Below, piece by piece: positions 1 through 9,067 of a DNA stretch of 64,000 nucleotides. The first letter of the stretch is position 1, and each line of letters opens with the position of its first letter. A program made the translations under genes and the position numbers. Origin of the DNA: Aquimarina sediminis (lineage in GTDB: Bacteria > Bacteroidota > Bacteroidia > Flavobacteriales > Flavobacteriaceae); NCBI RefSeq assembly GCF_002895435.1, contig NZ_POYJ01000001.1, positions 868,001 to 932,000 of the forward strand, read 5' to 3'. A model generated the notes under the pieces. That model was not told where the DNA came from and did no database searches. It worked only from the letters and a program-made list of their open reading frames with translations.

Positions 1-10
1 TTTATAGAGT

Positions 11-772
11 CTAACTTCTACCTTTTATAGCTGTGAAAGAAACTACCTCAAACTTTGTATAACCACTAGTTTTATAGATCTTATTCCACACCTCATCGCT
101 AAAAAAATCACTGAGCCTTTCTTCTGTTCCAAAAGTAAATTGCCCCAAATTAGCGTCAAAGAATTGAAATATCCCTGGAAAATTAGAGGACGCGGATAGA
201 TCTGGTCGAAAACCAAAGGCAATAGCGTGCCCAGTACCGTTATCCCTTCTCATTCCAACAAAAAAATATGACGGTCCTTTATCTTCTACAATATCATTCA
301 TATCCACAAAAATCTCAATAGGCGCAAGGTCGGCATCAGCATCTTTTATTTCTTTTACAGCATCCATCCCTGGTCCAAACCGTTGTTTTATACGATTACT
401 CTTTAAGGTTCTGATAGAAGCCATAACTTCAGGTTTATTTGCTGATTCAGCCGCCTTGTAATTAGCAATAAGCTGAGCCATATTCTGTTTATATTGTACT
501 AGCATTGCTTTCAAAGCTGATTGAATTTCTATATATTTTGCCGGAATTCTATTAGTTGTCGGATCCACTTTTGATGTATCACGAATATCATTTAAAAAAT
601 TAAATGGACCAGGTGCTCCCACTTGAAAGGCAGTAACAAAATCAAAAGCCATTGCTGCACATACACCATTGCTATTGATCTCTTTTAATAAAGAATCTGA
701 AGATTGATCTACCCAGACCACAAATGCTCCCTTATATTTTTTGACAATATCTATCCAAGTTTGTTTATCCAT
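11..772 (-). CDS. YopT-like (C58) papain-fold cysteine protease, putative
   Basis: The 253-residue protein shows a Cys-His-Asp arrangement typical of the YopT/AvrPphB (C58) family: Cys38 in SNGVCAAM, His182 in GTGHAIAF and Asp206 in FFDANLGQF, where the Asp lies in a predicted strand followed by a Gly/Phe turn as in that family. No signal peptide is visible, so it is cytoplasmic or exported by a non-Sec route. It is the last gene of a seven-gene minus-strand operon that also encodes a papain-like protease and a polyprenyl synthase. Known C58 enzymes are virulence proteases, and YopT itself cuts next to a prenylated cysteine. A link to the neighbouring prenyl synthase is inference only. The catalytic triad is well supported; substrate and role are unknown. 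Confidence 0.62.
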   Translation of the reverse strand: MDKQTWIDIVKKYKGAFVVWVDQSSDSLLKEINSNGVCAAMAFDFVTAFQVGAPGPFNFLNDIRDTSKVDPTTNRIPAKYIEIQSALKAMLVQYKQNMAQLIANYKAAESANKPEVMASIRTLKSNRIKQRFGPGMDAVKEIKDADADLAPIEIFVDMNDIVEDKGPSYFFVGMRRDNGTGHAIAFGFRPDLSASSNFPGIFQFFDANLGQFTFGTEERLSDFFSDEVWNKIYKTSGYTKFEVVSFTAIKGRS

Positions 773-912
773 ACTAATCGTGTTAAATATTAAGTTATCC
801 CTATGCCAGCTATCGTTAGAAATTACTTCAATAAAAATTCTTTCTTTTTATGTAATACATTAAACCTACTTCCAAATAGGAACTAGAATTTTGAAAACCT
901 TATTATAAAAAT

Positions 913-2550
913 CTAAAGACTATTTTCTAGTTCTTTATTGGCTCCGAGTTGTTGATTAAGTAAAGCTGTAATAAGTTTTGTAACCTCATTACTTATAGCC
1001 GAAAGATGATTTTGGAACTGACCATTTACCGCAGAAACAATTTTATCTTGAACTTCTGAAGTATTCAATACTTTTTGAACTGCGGGACCAAGACCAGTTT
1101 GGTCAGATATAGTGATCTGCATATCATTTACATTTGGAACCTTATATGTAATTGAATCAAAAGTTATTACCAATTCACTGGCGTCAGCTCCACTAGGAGT
1201 AACAACACTTGTTAATGAAACAGATTTAGCTGTTATTGTAACTCCGAATTTTAAAATCCCACCAGTGTATGATGCTGAAAAATCTGCGGTAGCAGAAGTA
1301 CCAGAACCTAATGAACCAAGTAAAACCAATATATTTAAAGTTGGCGGTGTTAAAAGCATTTGATCTGCTGGTGCGGTTGCATTAGGAAAACCAGTAACTA
1401 CAACATTGGATAAGGTTACATTTGATAATTTGAATCCTGCAAAAATCTCAAAAGACCCAATAGAAAGATCATCTGGTTTAAAAGGGTTTAATGATGGATT
1501 GTTATAATTCTTTAATAATGTTTGAACATACCAACTACTGCTTGGATTATTTAATGAATAACGAATTCTATCAAATATATACAGATCCACTTTATTTGTA
1601 CTCTTTTGTCCTGTATCACTTGGTAGCGCTCCAGTAACAGGACCTAAACGAGTATCTAGGAAATTAGCAAATTGTTCTGTCATTGTATTAGATAGCGCAT
1701 CAATGTTAGTTGGAGTGTTAAGAGATGCCTGCATTTGTGTAAATACAGCGTCACTAGCCTCTGGTGCACTCATAAAAGAAGTAATAGATGCCGAAATTAG
1801 ATCTTGATAGTCAGAGATATTACTCAATTTTGCGTCTACATCTATAAATTTGGGAGCCTCTGCACCACTTGTAATCAAGGATAGTTTTGTTACTTGCACA
1901 TCCAATCCAGCTCGTTTTGGTTTCACTCCAATTTTTATAGAAGCAACAAAATTTAATTGAGTGATATTTGCTGTAAATATTCCATTTCCAACGATAGAAA
2001 TTGGTTTCGCATTCGGGTCTTTACATTTCTTATCCCCCAAGTTATCTATAGTACACAGGTATTGCGTTAGAATAAAAGGTGTACTTAATGCAAGTGGTGT
2101 TACCTTCTGTCCTGGTTGTAACCCTTCTGGATTTCTTGTCCAATAATTAAACTGCATATTAACATCTGCTGTTACTGTTGCACTTGCCTCATCATAATTA
2201 TAATTATCAAACCCAGTAACAAAAACATTATCTAATCCTTCAATCACAACTTTATCAACACCTTTATCATCTTTTAATTCTAAGGACGGTTCTGGGTCGT
2301 TTGGATATGGGATTGCTGGATCTCCATTAAGAAGAAAATATTTGTCAGCGATATTTTTTGCAACTGTTAATCCACTTGTGCCTCCCAATTTACCTACAGT
2401 CCAACTATCTTCTTTTAGAGGAAGAAGAGGTTCCCCATCTCTTTGAATGTTTGATAATATTTTGGGAAGAAAGTTCTTCGATTTAGGATCATTTGCGGAA
2501 GCTTTTACCGTAAGAAATATAAACGAAAATAATTTTGAATTACCTGCCAT
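913..2550 (-). CDS. Beta-rich protein of the TULIP-like cluster (545 aa), unknown function
   Basis: I do not recognise a named family. The protein is rich in alternating hydrophobic/polar strands with repeated phrases of the type I.GLDNVFVTGF and LSNVVVTGF. It ends in an amphipathic helical segment (VQDKIVSAVNGQFQNHL...ITALLNQQLG). Strands followed by a long amphipathic C-terminal helix resemble TULIP-type lipid-binding proteins such as the P47/OrfX group. It probably has two tandem modules, with the first ending near residue 260. No convincing signal peptide is present. It starts 11 bases after the polyprenyl synthase stop and precedes the YopT-like gene in the same operon. The fold call is inference from pattern and needs structure prediction. 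Confidence 0.5.
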   Translation of the reverse strand: MAGNSKLFSFIFLTVKASANDPKSKNFLPKILSNIQRDGEPLLPLKEDSWTVGKLGGTSGLTVAKNIADKYFLLNGDPAIPYPNDPEPSLELKDDKGVDKVVIEGLDNVFVTGFDNYNYDEASATVTADVNMQFNYWTRNPEGLQPGQKVTPLALSTPFILTQYLCTIDNLGDKKCKDPNAKPISIVGNGIFTANITQLNFVASIKIGVKPKRAGLDVQVTKLSLITSGAEAPKFIDVDAKLSNISDYQDLISASITSFMSAPEASDAVFTQMQASLNTPTNIDALSNTMTEQFANFLDTRLGPVTGALPSDTGQKSTNKVDLYIFDRIRYSLNNPSSSWYVQTLLKNYNNPSLNPFKPDDLSIGSFEIFAGFKLSNVTLSNVVVTGFPNATAPADQMLLTPPTLNILVLLGSLGSGTSATADFSASYTGGILKFGVTITAKSVSLTSVVTPSGADASELVITFDSITYKVPNVNDMQITISDQTGLGPAVQKVLNTSEVQDKIVSAVNGQFQNHLSAISNEVTKLITALLNQQLGANKELENSL

Positions 2551-2561
2551 AATAAATTGTT

Positions 2562-3629
2562 TTAAATTTTTCTATCGATGGTATAAAGTGCTATTTCTTC
2601 TAAAGCATCTCTATATTTATTCTTTTTAAAGTGTTTTAGGTACTCCAATGCATCTAATGCTTCATGTCTTGCATCGGCATACGATCGTTCAATAGCTTGT
2701 GTAGATTTTATTGCTTCTATTTCTGCACTCACATCTTCTGGAACTGCGATTTCTCCTCTAATGATTCGGCTTACGGTATGTGATCTTCCTAGTTCTTCCA
2801 TTGCATAAATAATTGGTAAGGTTACCCGTCGTCGTATCAAGTCAATTCCTAATTGCTTTCCTGAATCTTTCTCATCTTGTAAAAAATCAAAGAGATCATC
2901 CATAATCTGAAATGCTCTACCTACGCGGCGTCCGTAGAATCCTAACCTTCGAGATTCTCCCGTACGACTTTTGGCTAGAGCCATTCCTGTCTCACATGCC
3001 AAACCAAACATAATAGCTGTTTTTCTTTCAATTACTTCAAAATATCGCTGTTTTAGTGTTATCAAATCCCAATCTGGATCTGTTTCTAATTCATCCAATT
3101 CTCCAGCACAAATATTAAATGCAGTATCCAAAACCATTTTTACTAATCCCATTTCACTATCTGTTTCTACAGCATCTGTGAATGTTCTGATGGCCTGAAC
3201 AAATTGTAAATCTCCAACCAATATTGCAGCATTAGTACCCCGTTGAGCATTAACAGAAGTTAACCCCCTTCGTACAAGGGCGTCGTCTATAATATCATCA
3301 TGAATCAAAGTAGCTACATGAAGCATTTCGAGAGATACACCCGCTTTTATGATCTTGTGTGACAATTCTTCTCCTCCTCGTAGCATACGTGCAGATAAGA
3401 AGAGCATAATTGGTCGTATTTTTTTACCTCTTTTATAGATTTGACGTTCTGTCTCTGATAGATATTTCGATTGTGGTGTTAATGCCGTTTCCAAAGTTTC
3501 TTCAAAACGAATCATATCACCATCTAGTAACTCTTCGAGTATACGGTTTAAAGGGTTGGATCTACCATTGATTCCTGCTTCTAGCACACTCCCTCTAGGC
3601 AAATCGATTTCATACTTAGTGTTTTCCAA
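2562..3629 (-). CDS. Polyprenyl (isoprenyl) diphosphate synthase, long-chain type
   Basis: This 355-residue trans-isoprenyl diphosphate synthase condenses isopentenyl diphosphate onto allylic diphosphates. Visible motifs are GKKIRP near residue 68, the first Asp-rich motif DDIID at 111-115, RRG just after it, and the second motif DDLFD at 244-248 preceded by AFQIM. The residue five before the first DDxxD is Ala (VATLIHDD), as in octaprenyl/solanesyl-type enzymes, which suggests a long chain. There is an extra N-terminal stretch of about 35 residues. It sits in mid-operon between two beta-rich proteins of unknown function, away from quinone or terpenoid genes. It may therefore be a dedicated copy feeding this cluster rather than the housekeeping menaquinone enzyme. 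The family is sure; the product length is inferred. Confidence 0.9.
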   Translation of the reverse strand: MENTKYEIDLPRGSVLEAGINGRSNPLNRILEELLDGDMIRFEETLETALTPQSKYLSETERQIYKRGKKIRPIMLFLSARMLRGGEELSHKIIKAGVSLEMLHVATLIHDDIIDDALVRRGLTSVNAQRGTNAAILVGDLQFVQAIRTFTDAVETDSEMGLVKMVLDTAFNICAGELDELETDPDWDLITLKQRYFEVIERKTAIMFGLACETGMALAKSRTGESRRLGFYGRRVGRAFQIMDDLFDFLQDEKDSGKQLGIDLIRRRVTLPIIYAMEELGRSHTVSRIIRGEIAVPEDVSAEIEAIKSTQAIERSYADARHEALDALEYLKHFKKNKYRDALEEIALYTIDRKI

Positions 3630-3654
3630 TGTATAACTTAATTTATGGTAATTA

Positions 3655-5046
3655 TTAAATCGCTGTAATCGCCTGCAAAGCAGATTTCTGTACGAGTTTT
3701 TCTAAGGTTAGTTTAACCTTACTCTGAAGTAAACTTTTTACAAAATGAATACTAGTTAAACGTTCTCTAACAACATCTGCTGTTTTTCCTTTCCAAAAAG
3801 AATCATCTATTTCTATTGCAAAGCCAGGAAGTGTTATCTTCGATTCACTAGTTTTCCATTCTGCTCTTTCTTCATCGTACCTCAACGTTACTGATGCTTC
3901 GGTTTCACCAAGTTCGGCCCAACAATCCCCTTCCCATAATAATTCTGGTTTAACTCCTTTTATTTTCATCATTTCTTCTTCAAAAAGAAACAACCGTTCC
4001 CTAATTAATGCTCGCTCCTCTCCTCTCAAAATTCTCCAGCCATTATTACGTGCTTCTTCATCTGCGCCACCATCTTTACTATCTTGATCATTTGCTTGAT
4101 CTATCATGTTTTTAAATTCTGAATTCGATACCTTCTTATGTGATGCATTATGATCATCTAGTGTACTAAATACTTGTTCACCAGTCATTGGATCTGCTCC
4201 AGAATCACCAGACCCCAAACTATTTACTGTTTTATTAAAACTTGCAGCTGCTAATGCTGCTTCACTATATTTGGTTGCTAATGCGGTGTTTCCTTCTTTC
4301 TTTGCTTGAATCGACATAACCTGAAGTGCAAATGCAACATTTGTCTGCTGTGTACCTGCATTATTGTTAAACGGAAGGTTGTTTGCATACAATTTTGTCT
4401 TTGAGTTTACAATTGTATTATTGTTAAGAGCATCATGCGTATCTCTTGACATTTGTGTTGTAACCCCCTGTGCCGCCCATAACTTTCTTAGTGTATCACT
4501 TACTACAAATGCAGAATTATAAGATTCACTGTGCTCATTATATGTTGACATTAATGTTGGTCCATGAACCGTAGCTTGAATTGGTGTTTTTTGGTCTCTT
4601 GCTTGAGTTAACATTGCATCAACCTCGGTCGATGAAAGCGGTTCTACTCCACTATCTGAAGCTCCTGCTTCTCGTGAGTAATCTTCTCCAAATTCTCTCA
4701 TGTTACCAGCAGTATCCATTGTAATTTGACTGGCATACTTACCATTAATTTCATACTTAGCTTTCAGTATCATTTCATCTATTCTCATTTGAATATGAAC
4801 TTGATTTTTGGATTCCTTAAAGGATGTAGAGGTTACATTAAGACTCTGAAGACCGTTTAATTTAAACTCTTTGAAACGAAAGGAAAGATGACCATTATCA
4901 AAATCTACATCTTCTGGCATTTTTGCATGAAATGCAAGTGGATAAAATGGTGTGTCATTTAAAATAATATTTTCTTGCTCTTTTTTTAGATCAGCTTTGA
5001 TTCCTGCTTCAAGAGACTTCCAATTGTATGTTTTATTGTTTTTCAT
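3655..5046 (-). CDS. Unknown protein of the TULIP-like cluster (463 aa)
   Basis: I do not recognise a family. The N-terminal ~120 residues are beta-rich (LSFRFKEFKLNGLQSLNV, VHIQMRIDEMILKAKYEING), like the strand-rich parts of the neighbouring cluster proteins. The middle (about 130-330) is Asn/Thr/Ala/Asp-rich and probably loosely structured. The C-terminal ~130 residues return to strands (EASVTLRYDE, KITLPGFAIEID) and end in an amphipathic helix. It is 36 bases downstream of the 450-residue protein and 25 bases upstream of the prenyl synthase, so it is co-transcribed with them. No signal peptide is visible. A lipid-binding or scaffold role is only a guess based on shared layout. Confidence 0.5.
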   Translation of the reverse strand: MKNNKTYNWKSLEAGIKADLKKEQENIILNDTPFYPLAFHAKMPEDVDFDNGHLSFRFKEFKLNGLQSLNVTSTSFKESKNQVHIQMRIDEMILKAKYEINGKYASQITMDTAGNMREFGEDYSREAGASDSGVEPLSSTEVDAMLTQARDQKTPIQATVHGPTLMSTYNEHSESYNSAFVVSDTLRKLWAAQGVTTQMSRDTHDALNNNTIVNSKTKLYANNLPFNNNAGTQQTNVAFALQVMSIQAKKEGNTALATKYSEAALAAASFNKTVNSLGSGDSGADPMTGEQVFSTLDDHNASHKKVSNSEFKNMIDQANDQDSKDGGADEEARNNGWRILRGEERALIRERLFLFEEEMMKIKGVKPELLWEGDCWAELGETEASVTLRYDEERAEWKTSESKITLPGFAIEIDDSFWKGKTADVVRERLTSIHFVKSLLQSKVKLTLEKLVQKSALQAITAI

Positions 5047-5082
5047 GATTAATTGTGTTCTAATGATTTACTATTATTGCCA

Positions 5083-6435
5083 TTAAGAAAAAGCTATGGA
5101 GAATCCTTCAATAATATAATTATCTCCTTGTGGAACGAGTGCTGCTCCGGGCTCTGCCGAAAGTGTTACATTTATTCCTTCTATTTGCTTGGTTACAGAG
5201 GCATTTTTCCAGACTTCGATATCTTGTGCATTATTTTTAATGATATCATTTACTATTTTTCCTTTAAAAATTGCAGATAGTAAATCAACAAATCCTGCTG
5301 CAGCTGCTGCAAGTGCAGATCCTATTACTCCACTCCATTTTGGTGCAGCAATAATCTGAACAGAATCTATTTCTCCAATACTCACTTCAACACTTTCTTT
5401 GGTTGTTACTTTTGCAGTAAAAGGGATATCTAATGGATTAGGTTTATATTCAATCGAAAAACTTGAAACCACTTTGTCCCAATTTTTAGGATCCGAAATC
5501 GCATCAATAGCGGTACCTATAGGACATAAAACTGTTTTGGCAATTGTTGTTGCAGTCCCTGATAATTGTCCATACCCACTAATATCAATGATACTTAAAC
5601 TTACCAATGTTTTTCCTCCAGAAATTTTACCAACAGCGCTTTTTAAGGTTCCTTTAATCTCTGCACTTGCTTTTGCTGCACTACCTCCACTAGAATCTGA
5701 TGCTTCTAATGGAAGATTACTTAGTTTTTCTTCAAGTACCGTGTTGATTAATGATATCCCTGCTTGTAAATAGATTTCTTCAGAAGGTGGAGGTGTATAG
5801 TCATCCAAGTTTGCTGCCTCGCTGGTTTTCATAGATGTTGCCAAAACAAGCTCATTCTCATTAGTGATACCCAGTATAGGATCCTGAAATGTGGTAGTCG
5901 TATATTGTGTTGGAATTTGTGGAAAAGGAATTGCATTCATTAGCCCATTAACAGTATCTAAAGCGTGCGGAATAATAATGGCATTTACTATTGCTTTTGT
6001 AATTCCGTCCTTTTTCCATTTACTTTCGTCCAGCCAAACAGAAAGTCCTGTAACATTGAGTACATTTTTGGCTAACGAAAATTGAGCATACACTTCTATC
6101 TCACCAGTTCCTGTTACAGATACTCCAGCAATTGTTCCTGTCACTTTTACACTAGACAGGAGCACCTGAAACACATTATTTGTTGGAGGTTTTCCTGTTT
6201 TCTGTACTCCATCAGCACCATAAGACGCTTGCCATTTCTCGTCTGAAGGTGAAGTGAGCAATACAGTGGGCACCTTCTCTATTACGAATTCTACTACAAC
6301 TGCAATGCCTTCGACATCTTGCGATATCTTTTGTTTAAAAATTTTAGATTGCGCTGTAGAATTACCAAAAAAACTTTCAAGTGTTGTATTTATACCACTT
6401 TGAGTAATCCCCACAGCAACGTCAAAACTTGCCAT
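5083..6435 (-). CDS. Tandem TULIP-like protein (450 aa), putative lipid-binding
   Basis: The protein appears to be an internal duplication. An N-terminal phrase VGITQSGINTTLESFF (residues 8-23) recurs in altered form as AGISLINTVLEEKL at about 225-238, and each is followed by a run of long amphipathic strands. Starting a module with a short strand plus amphipathic helix and ending it with a second hydrophobic helix (TKAIVNAIIIPHALDTVNGLM) is the usual TULIP layout. There is no signal peptide. It lies 11 bases downstream of the papain-like protease gene. Amphipathic strands and a cavity-lining composition would suit binding of a lipid or isoprenoid, which would fit the prenyl synthase three genes on, but this is inference. 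Confidence 0.5.
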   Translation of the reverse strand: MASFDVAVGITQSGINTTLESFFGNSTAQSKIFKQKISQDVEGIAVVVEFVIEKVPTVLLTSPSDEKWQASYGADGVQKTGKPPTNNVFQVLLSSVKVTGTIAGVSVTGTGEIEVYAQFSLAKNVLNVTGLSVWLDESKWKKDGITKAIVNAIIIPHALDTVNGLMNAIPFPQIPTQYTTTTFQDPILGITNENELVLATSMKTSEAANLDDYTPPPSEEIYLQAGISLINTVLEEKLSNLPLEASDSSGGSAAKASAEIKGTLKSAVGKISGGKTLVSLSIIDISGYGQLSGTATTIAKTVLCPIGTAIDAISDPKNWDKVVSSFSIEYKPNPLDIPFTAKVTTKESVEVSIGEIDSVQIIAAPKWSGVIGSALAAAAAGFVDLLSAIFKGKIVNDIIKNNAQDIEVWKNASVTKQIEGINVTLSAEPGAALVPQGDNYIIEGFSIAFS

Positions 6436-6446
6436 ATCTATTCTAT

Positions 6447-7031
6447 TTATTTTGTTGTTAATTTATTTGTCCAAAAAGTCTCAGTCCAAACCGCACCTCC
6501 TTCTCTATATTTTTCAGGGAATGTATCATACAGTTGAATACTTGATCCATGCAATGAATCTTCAATGATAAGATTTCCTTCTTCTGCGTTGTACCCTTTT
6601 ACAAGTATATAATGTGCTCCTCCTTTAAACCATTCTAGTCTAACTCCAAGAGGTCTCCCTTGATTTATTTCGAATTGGATGCGTTCAAAAATGGGTTTAC
6701 CTAAAGTCCAATGACTAAAACTACCTACAAACTTTAGTGCTATATCCAATTTGAAATTGATATTCTTCTCTTGAATTTCAGATTCTGTATATTTACTTTG
6801 ATCATAATCTACATCTCTAAGTATTTTTTTTACCAAAGACTTTTGCTTAATAGTACATGTTTGGTAATAATTCCCAACCGCACTTGCAATTGCAGCCCAA
6901 CACCATCTGGATTTTAATTGCTTATTGATATCGATTGGCAACCAGACATCAGAACCTTTTATTTTTGGAGCTCGATAAAATTCTCCCAAAGTAGATTTCT
7001 TAGCTTCATTCGAATCAATAAAAATCTTCAT
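6447..7031 (-). CDS. Papain-like cysteine protease (C39/C70-like)
   Basis: The 194-residue protein carries the papain-like signature WCWAA with the nucleophile Cys44 after a Gln-containing strand (NKQLKSRWCWAA). It also has GGAHYILVKGY with His140, and IIEDS with Asp158 as third triad member. This order and spacing match small bacterial papain-like proteases of the C39-like/C70 (AvrRpt2-like) groups. There is no signal peptide and no ABC-transporter partner, so the classical bacteriocin leader-peptidase role of C39 is not supported. It is the second gene of the operon, 18 bases after the 223-residue first gene. With the YopT-like gene it gives the operon two unrelated papain-fold proteases. 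Maturation of a partner protein or an effector function are both possible. Confidence 0.72.
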   Translation of the reverse strand: MKIFIDSNEAKKSTLGEFYRAPKIKGSDVWLPIDINKQLKSRWCWAAIASAVGNYYQTCTIKQKSLVKKILRDVDYDQSKYTESEIQEKNINFKLDIALKFVGSFSHWTLGKPIFERIQFEINQGRPLGVRLEWFKGGAHYILVKGYNAEEGNLIIEDSLHGSSIQLYDTFPEKYREGGAVWTETFWTNKLTTK

Positions 7032-7049
7032 TAAAATACCAGATATTGG

Positions 7050-7721
7050 TTATAAACTAGTGCATTGTGGTAGAACACCATCCAAGGCATTATTGATTGC
7101 TGGAGTAACAGCTCCTTCTATTGTATTGATAACGGATCCTTTTACTAACCCCAAAATAAAGTTTTCTAGAGGATGAAGTAAGCTATTAAAGATCCCTAGC
7201 CCATCAATATCTACATTGATATTACCATAGTTTAATCCAGGATTTTTTACATCGATCTCTGTCAAACACAATTTTTCTCCAACAGTTGCATCAAAATCTC
7301 CCGTTGCATTAATGCTTACTTTAGAAATGGTTACATTTCCTCCAATTCCTACAGAAGGTTTTAAAAACCCACAACCTGCCTTAAATTTTCCTCCAACATG
7401 AATACCTAAATTTGACGTTACAACTGCTTCTAGTTTAACGGCTCCATGAAGAGTTTTGCCATCTTCACTTGTAGTTGCCGAAGTGATTACTAGAGAATTG
7501 ATATGAAGGGAAGAAAGTCCTGTAAGGTTTTGCAGTGCATAACTAGCTACTGCTTCAGCCGTACAAATACCTAGGTCTATACTTCCTATTTTATCTGATC
7601 CAGATGCTACATGAATCATAGGATCCAACCCTCTGGATTTAATGGCTGATGTAACAGCAGAGTTTATATCAGATAGTTTTGATTTAATTAATGCGTTTAA
7701 TAGATCTTGAAATTGACTCAT
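7050..7721 (-). CDS. Small TULIP-like protein (223 aa), first gene of the operon
   Basis: The sequence opens with an amphipathic helix (FQDLLNALIKSKLSDINSAVTSAIKS). It continues with strands in LHINSLVITS, GAVKLEAVVTSNLGIHVGG and VTISKVSINATGDFDA, and closes with DGLGIFNSLLHPLENFIL...INTIEGAVTPAINNALDGVLP, a long hydrophobic helix pair. This is how single TULIP/JHBP/BPI-like modules are laid out, and similar C-terminal helices are seen in the larger cluster proteins. It has no signal peptide. A 409-base gap lies upstream, so transcription of the whole operon probably starts there. A lipid carrier is the favoured guess; the family was not confirmed. Confidence 0.5.
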   Translation of the reverse strand: MSQFQDLLNALIKSKLSDINSAVTSAIKSRGLDPMIHVASGSDKIGSIDLGICTAEAVASYALQNLTGLSSLHINSLVITSATTSEDGKTLHGAVKLEAVVTSNLGIHVGGKFKAGCGFLKPSVGIGGNVTISKVSINATGDFDATVGEKLCLTEIDVKNPGLNYGNINVDIDGLGIFNSLLHPLENFILGLVKGSVINTIEGAVTPAINNALDGVLPQCTSL

Positions 7722-8130
7722 AGTTGGTTAGTTATTTAAAATATTGTTTAGACTCTTTTAATCCTGATTTATTCAGTGCTACTAAGCTACATCACCCTTA
7801 ATGAAAATAATATTTCATCATATTTCATATTTTGTCAATTGAAACTGTGAATAGAGCGAACGTCTCAAAAAGATCTACACATATTACCTAAAGGGGCTTC
7901 TACTTAAAGTAAAGAGCAAACACACCTGGATTACAGCTATACATCAAACCATGTAAACCAATATCCCATTTTAAAAATAACAACATGATATACAGACATT
8001 AAAACAGCACTAAGTAGTATTCAAGATTCCGAATATTAATTAGTGCTGTTTTAAAAATTAAGAGCATAGGAGAAAGAGTATTGCCTTTGAATCATGTAAT
8101 TATTTTTACATGACCTCCTAACAAGTTTAC
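7722..8130. other. Intergenic region between operon start and AraC gene stop
   Basis: This 409-base stretch holds no convincing gene. It must contain the promoter of the operon transcribed leftward from 7721 and the 3' end of the AraC transcript. I found no exact TTTG-N19-TAnnTTTG promoter on the minus strand. The only clear structure is the hairpin at 8001-8052, listed separately. Confidence 0.6.
8001..8052 (-). terminator. Hairpin terminator after the AraC gene
   Basis: The arms aaaacagcactaa (8001-8013) and ttagtgctgtttt (8040-8052) pair perfectly over 13 bp, and an inner attc/gaat pair shortens the loop. A and T runs lie at the ends, so it could work in both directions. It lies 79 bases beyond the AraC stop and insulates that gene from the operon starting at 7721. 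Confidence 0.75.
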
Positions 8131-9018
8131 TTAGTGTTTTTCTCTAAATAACTTTGGAGAAATAGATACATACTTTTTAAAAAATTTCCAGAAATATGCA
8201 GAATCTTCAAAGCCCAATTCATAAGCAATTTCAGAAATACTGAGGGAACTAAAAATCAAAAGACGTTTGGCTTCTAATATAATTCGCTCTCTAATAAGCT
8301 CGCCAGCGGTTTTTCCAGTAGATTTTTTTATAGTATCATTAAGGTAGGTTGGAGTAATATGTAGTAGAGATGCATAATAGCTTACTCCTCTTTCTTTCTT
8401 GTAATATTGATCTATCAAGTTTCTAAAATTTTGAATAGTAGTGTGATTTACACCACTATTTTCAATATTTATATCTTGATACACTTGTCGTAAGACATGA
8501 ACCATCAGGATATTTAGGTAATTACTTATAATCTGATCTTTTTCTACAAACTCATGAATACTTTCTTTCCAGATATCTAATACAATACCATGAATTACTT
8601 TTTCTTCAGCTTTATCTGTTTTGACGACTAATACAGTATTGTTAATCGTTTTGTTTATCTCTTCGAAACTAGAACATACACCTTTTTGAGTCAATAGAAG
8701 ATCTGGAGAAAAATGAACTACAAATCCTTTAAAATCATTGGAGATTTTACAGGCATGTACTACACCTGGGCTGATATAAAACAACGACCCCTTTTCCATT
8801 CGATACATCTGTTCGTCGACCATGATGTCCCCAAATCCATGAGTAATCCATATAATCTGAAACAAATTAAGATGGCGATGCGGGCGATGTACCCTATCAG
8901 ATTGTTCAGGAATCTCTTCAAGGCGTTTGATGTTAAAAAAAGAAGCTACTTCATCTTTAGTTTCATCGCCATACAGACGGTAGTTCGGTATTTTTTTATC
9001 AGATTTTAAAAACATCAT
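8131..9018 (-). CDS. AraC-family transcriptional regulator
   Basis: The 295-residue protein has the two-part AraC layout. The N-terminal cupin-like sensor includes HRPHRHLNLFQIIWITHG (about 45-60) and a YISPGVVHACK strand. The C-terminal double helix-turn-helix covers roughly 195-295, with YYASLLHITPTYLNDTIKKS as the first and ISEIAYELGFEDSAYFWKFFKK as the second recognition unit, ending in the usual SPKLFREKH. It lies directly downstream of the DUF3291 gene on the same strand, which makes that gene a likely target or partner. The inducer is unknown. It could also influence the neighbouring seven-gene operon, but the terminator between them argues for separate transcripts. Confidence 0.92.
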   Translation of the reverse strand: MMFLKSDKKIPNYRLYGDETKDEVASFFNIKRLEEIPEQSDRVHRPHRHLNLFQIIWITHGFGDIMVDEQMYRMEKGSLFYISPGVVHACKISNDFKGFVVHFSPDLLLTQKGVCSSFEEINKTINNTVLVVKTDKAEEKVIHGIVLDIWKESIHEFVEKDQIISNYLNILMVHVLRQVYQDINIENSGVNHTTIQNFRNLIDQYYKKERGVSYYASLLHITPTYLNDTIKKSTGKTAGELIRERIILEAKRLLIFSSLSISEIAYELGFEDSAYFWKFFKKYVSISPKLFREKH

Positions 9019-9067
9019 TGACTGTATGCATATTCATTCTTGTATAAATATAAAGAATATCATACAC

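Noticed and set aside
6447-7031. Bacteriocin-type C39 leader peptidase
   Set aside because: No ABC transporter domain and no double-glycine leader peptide gene nearby; only the papain-like triad is supported.
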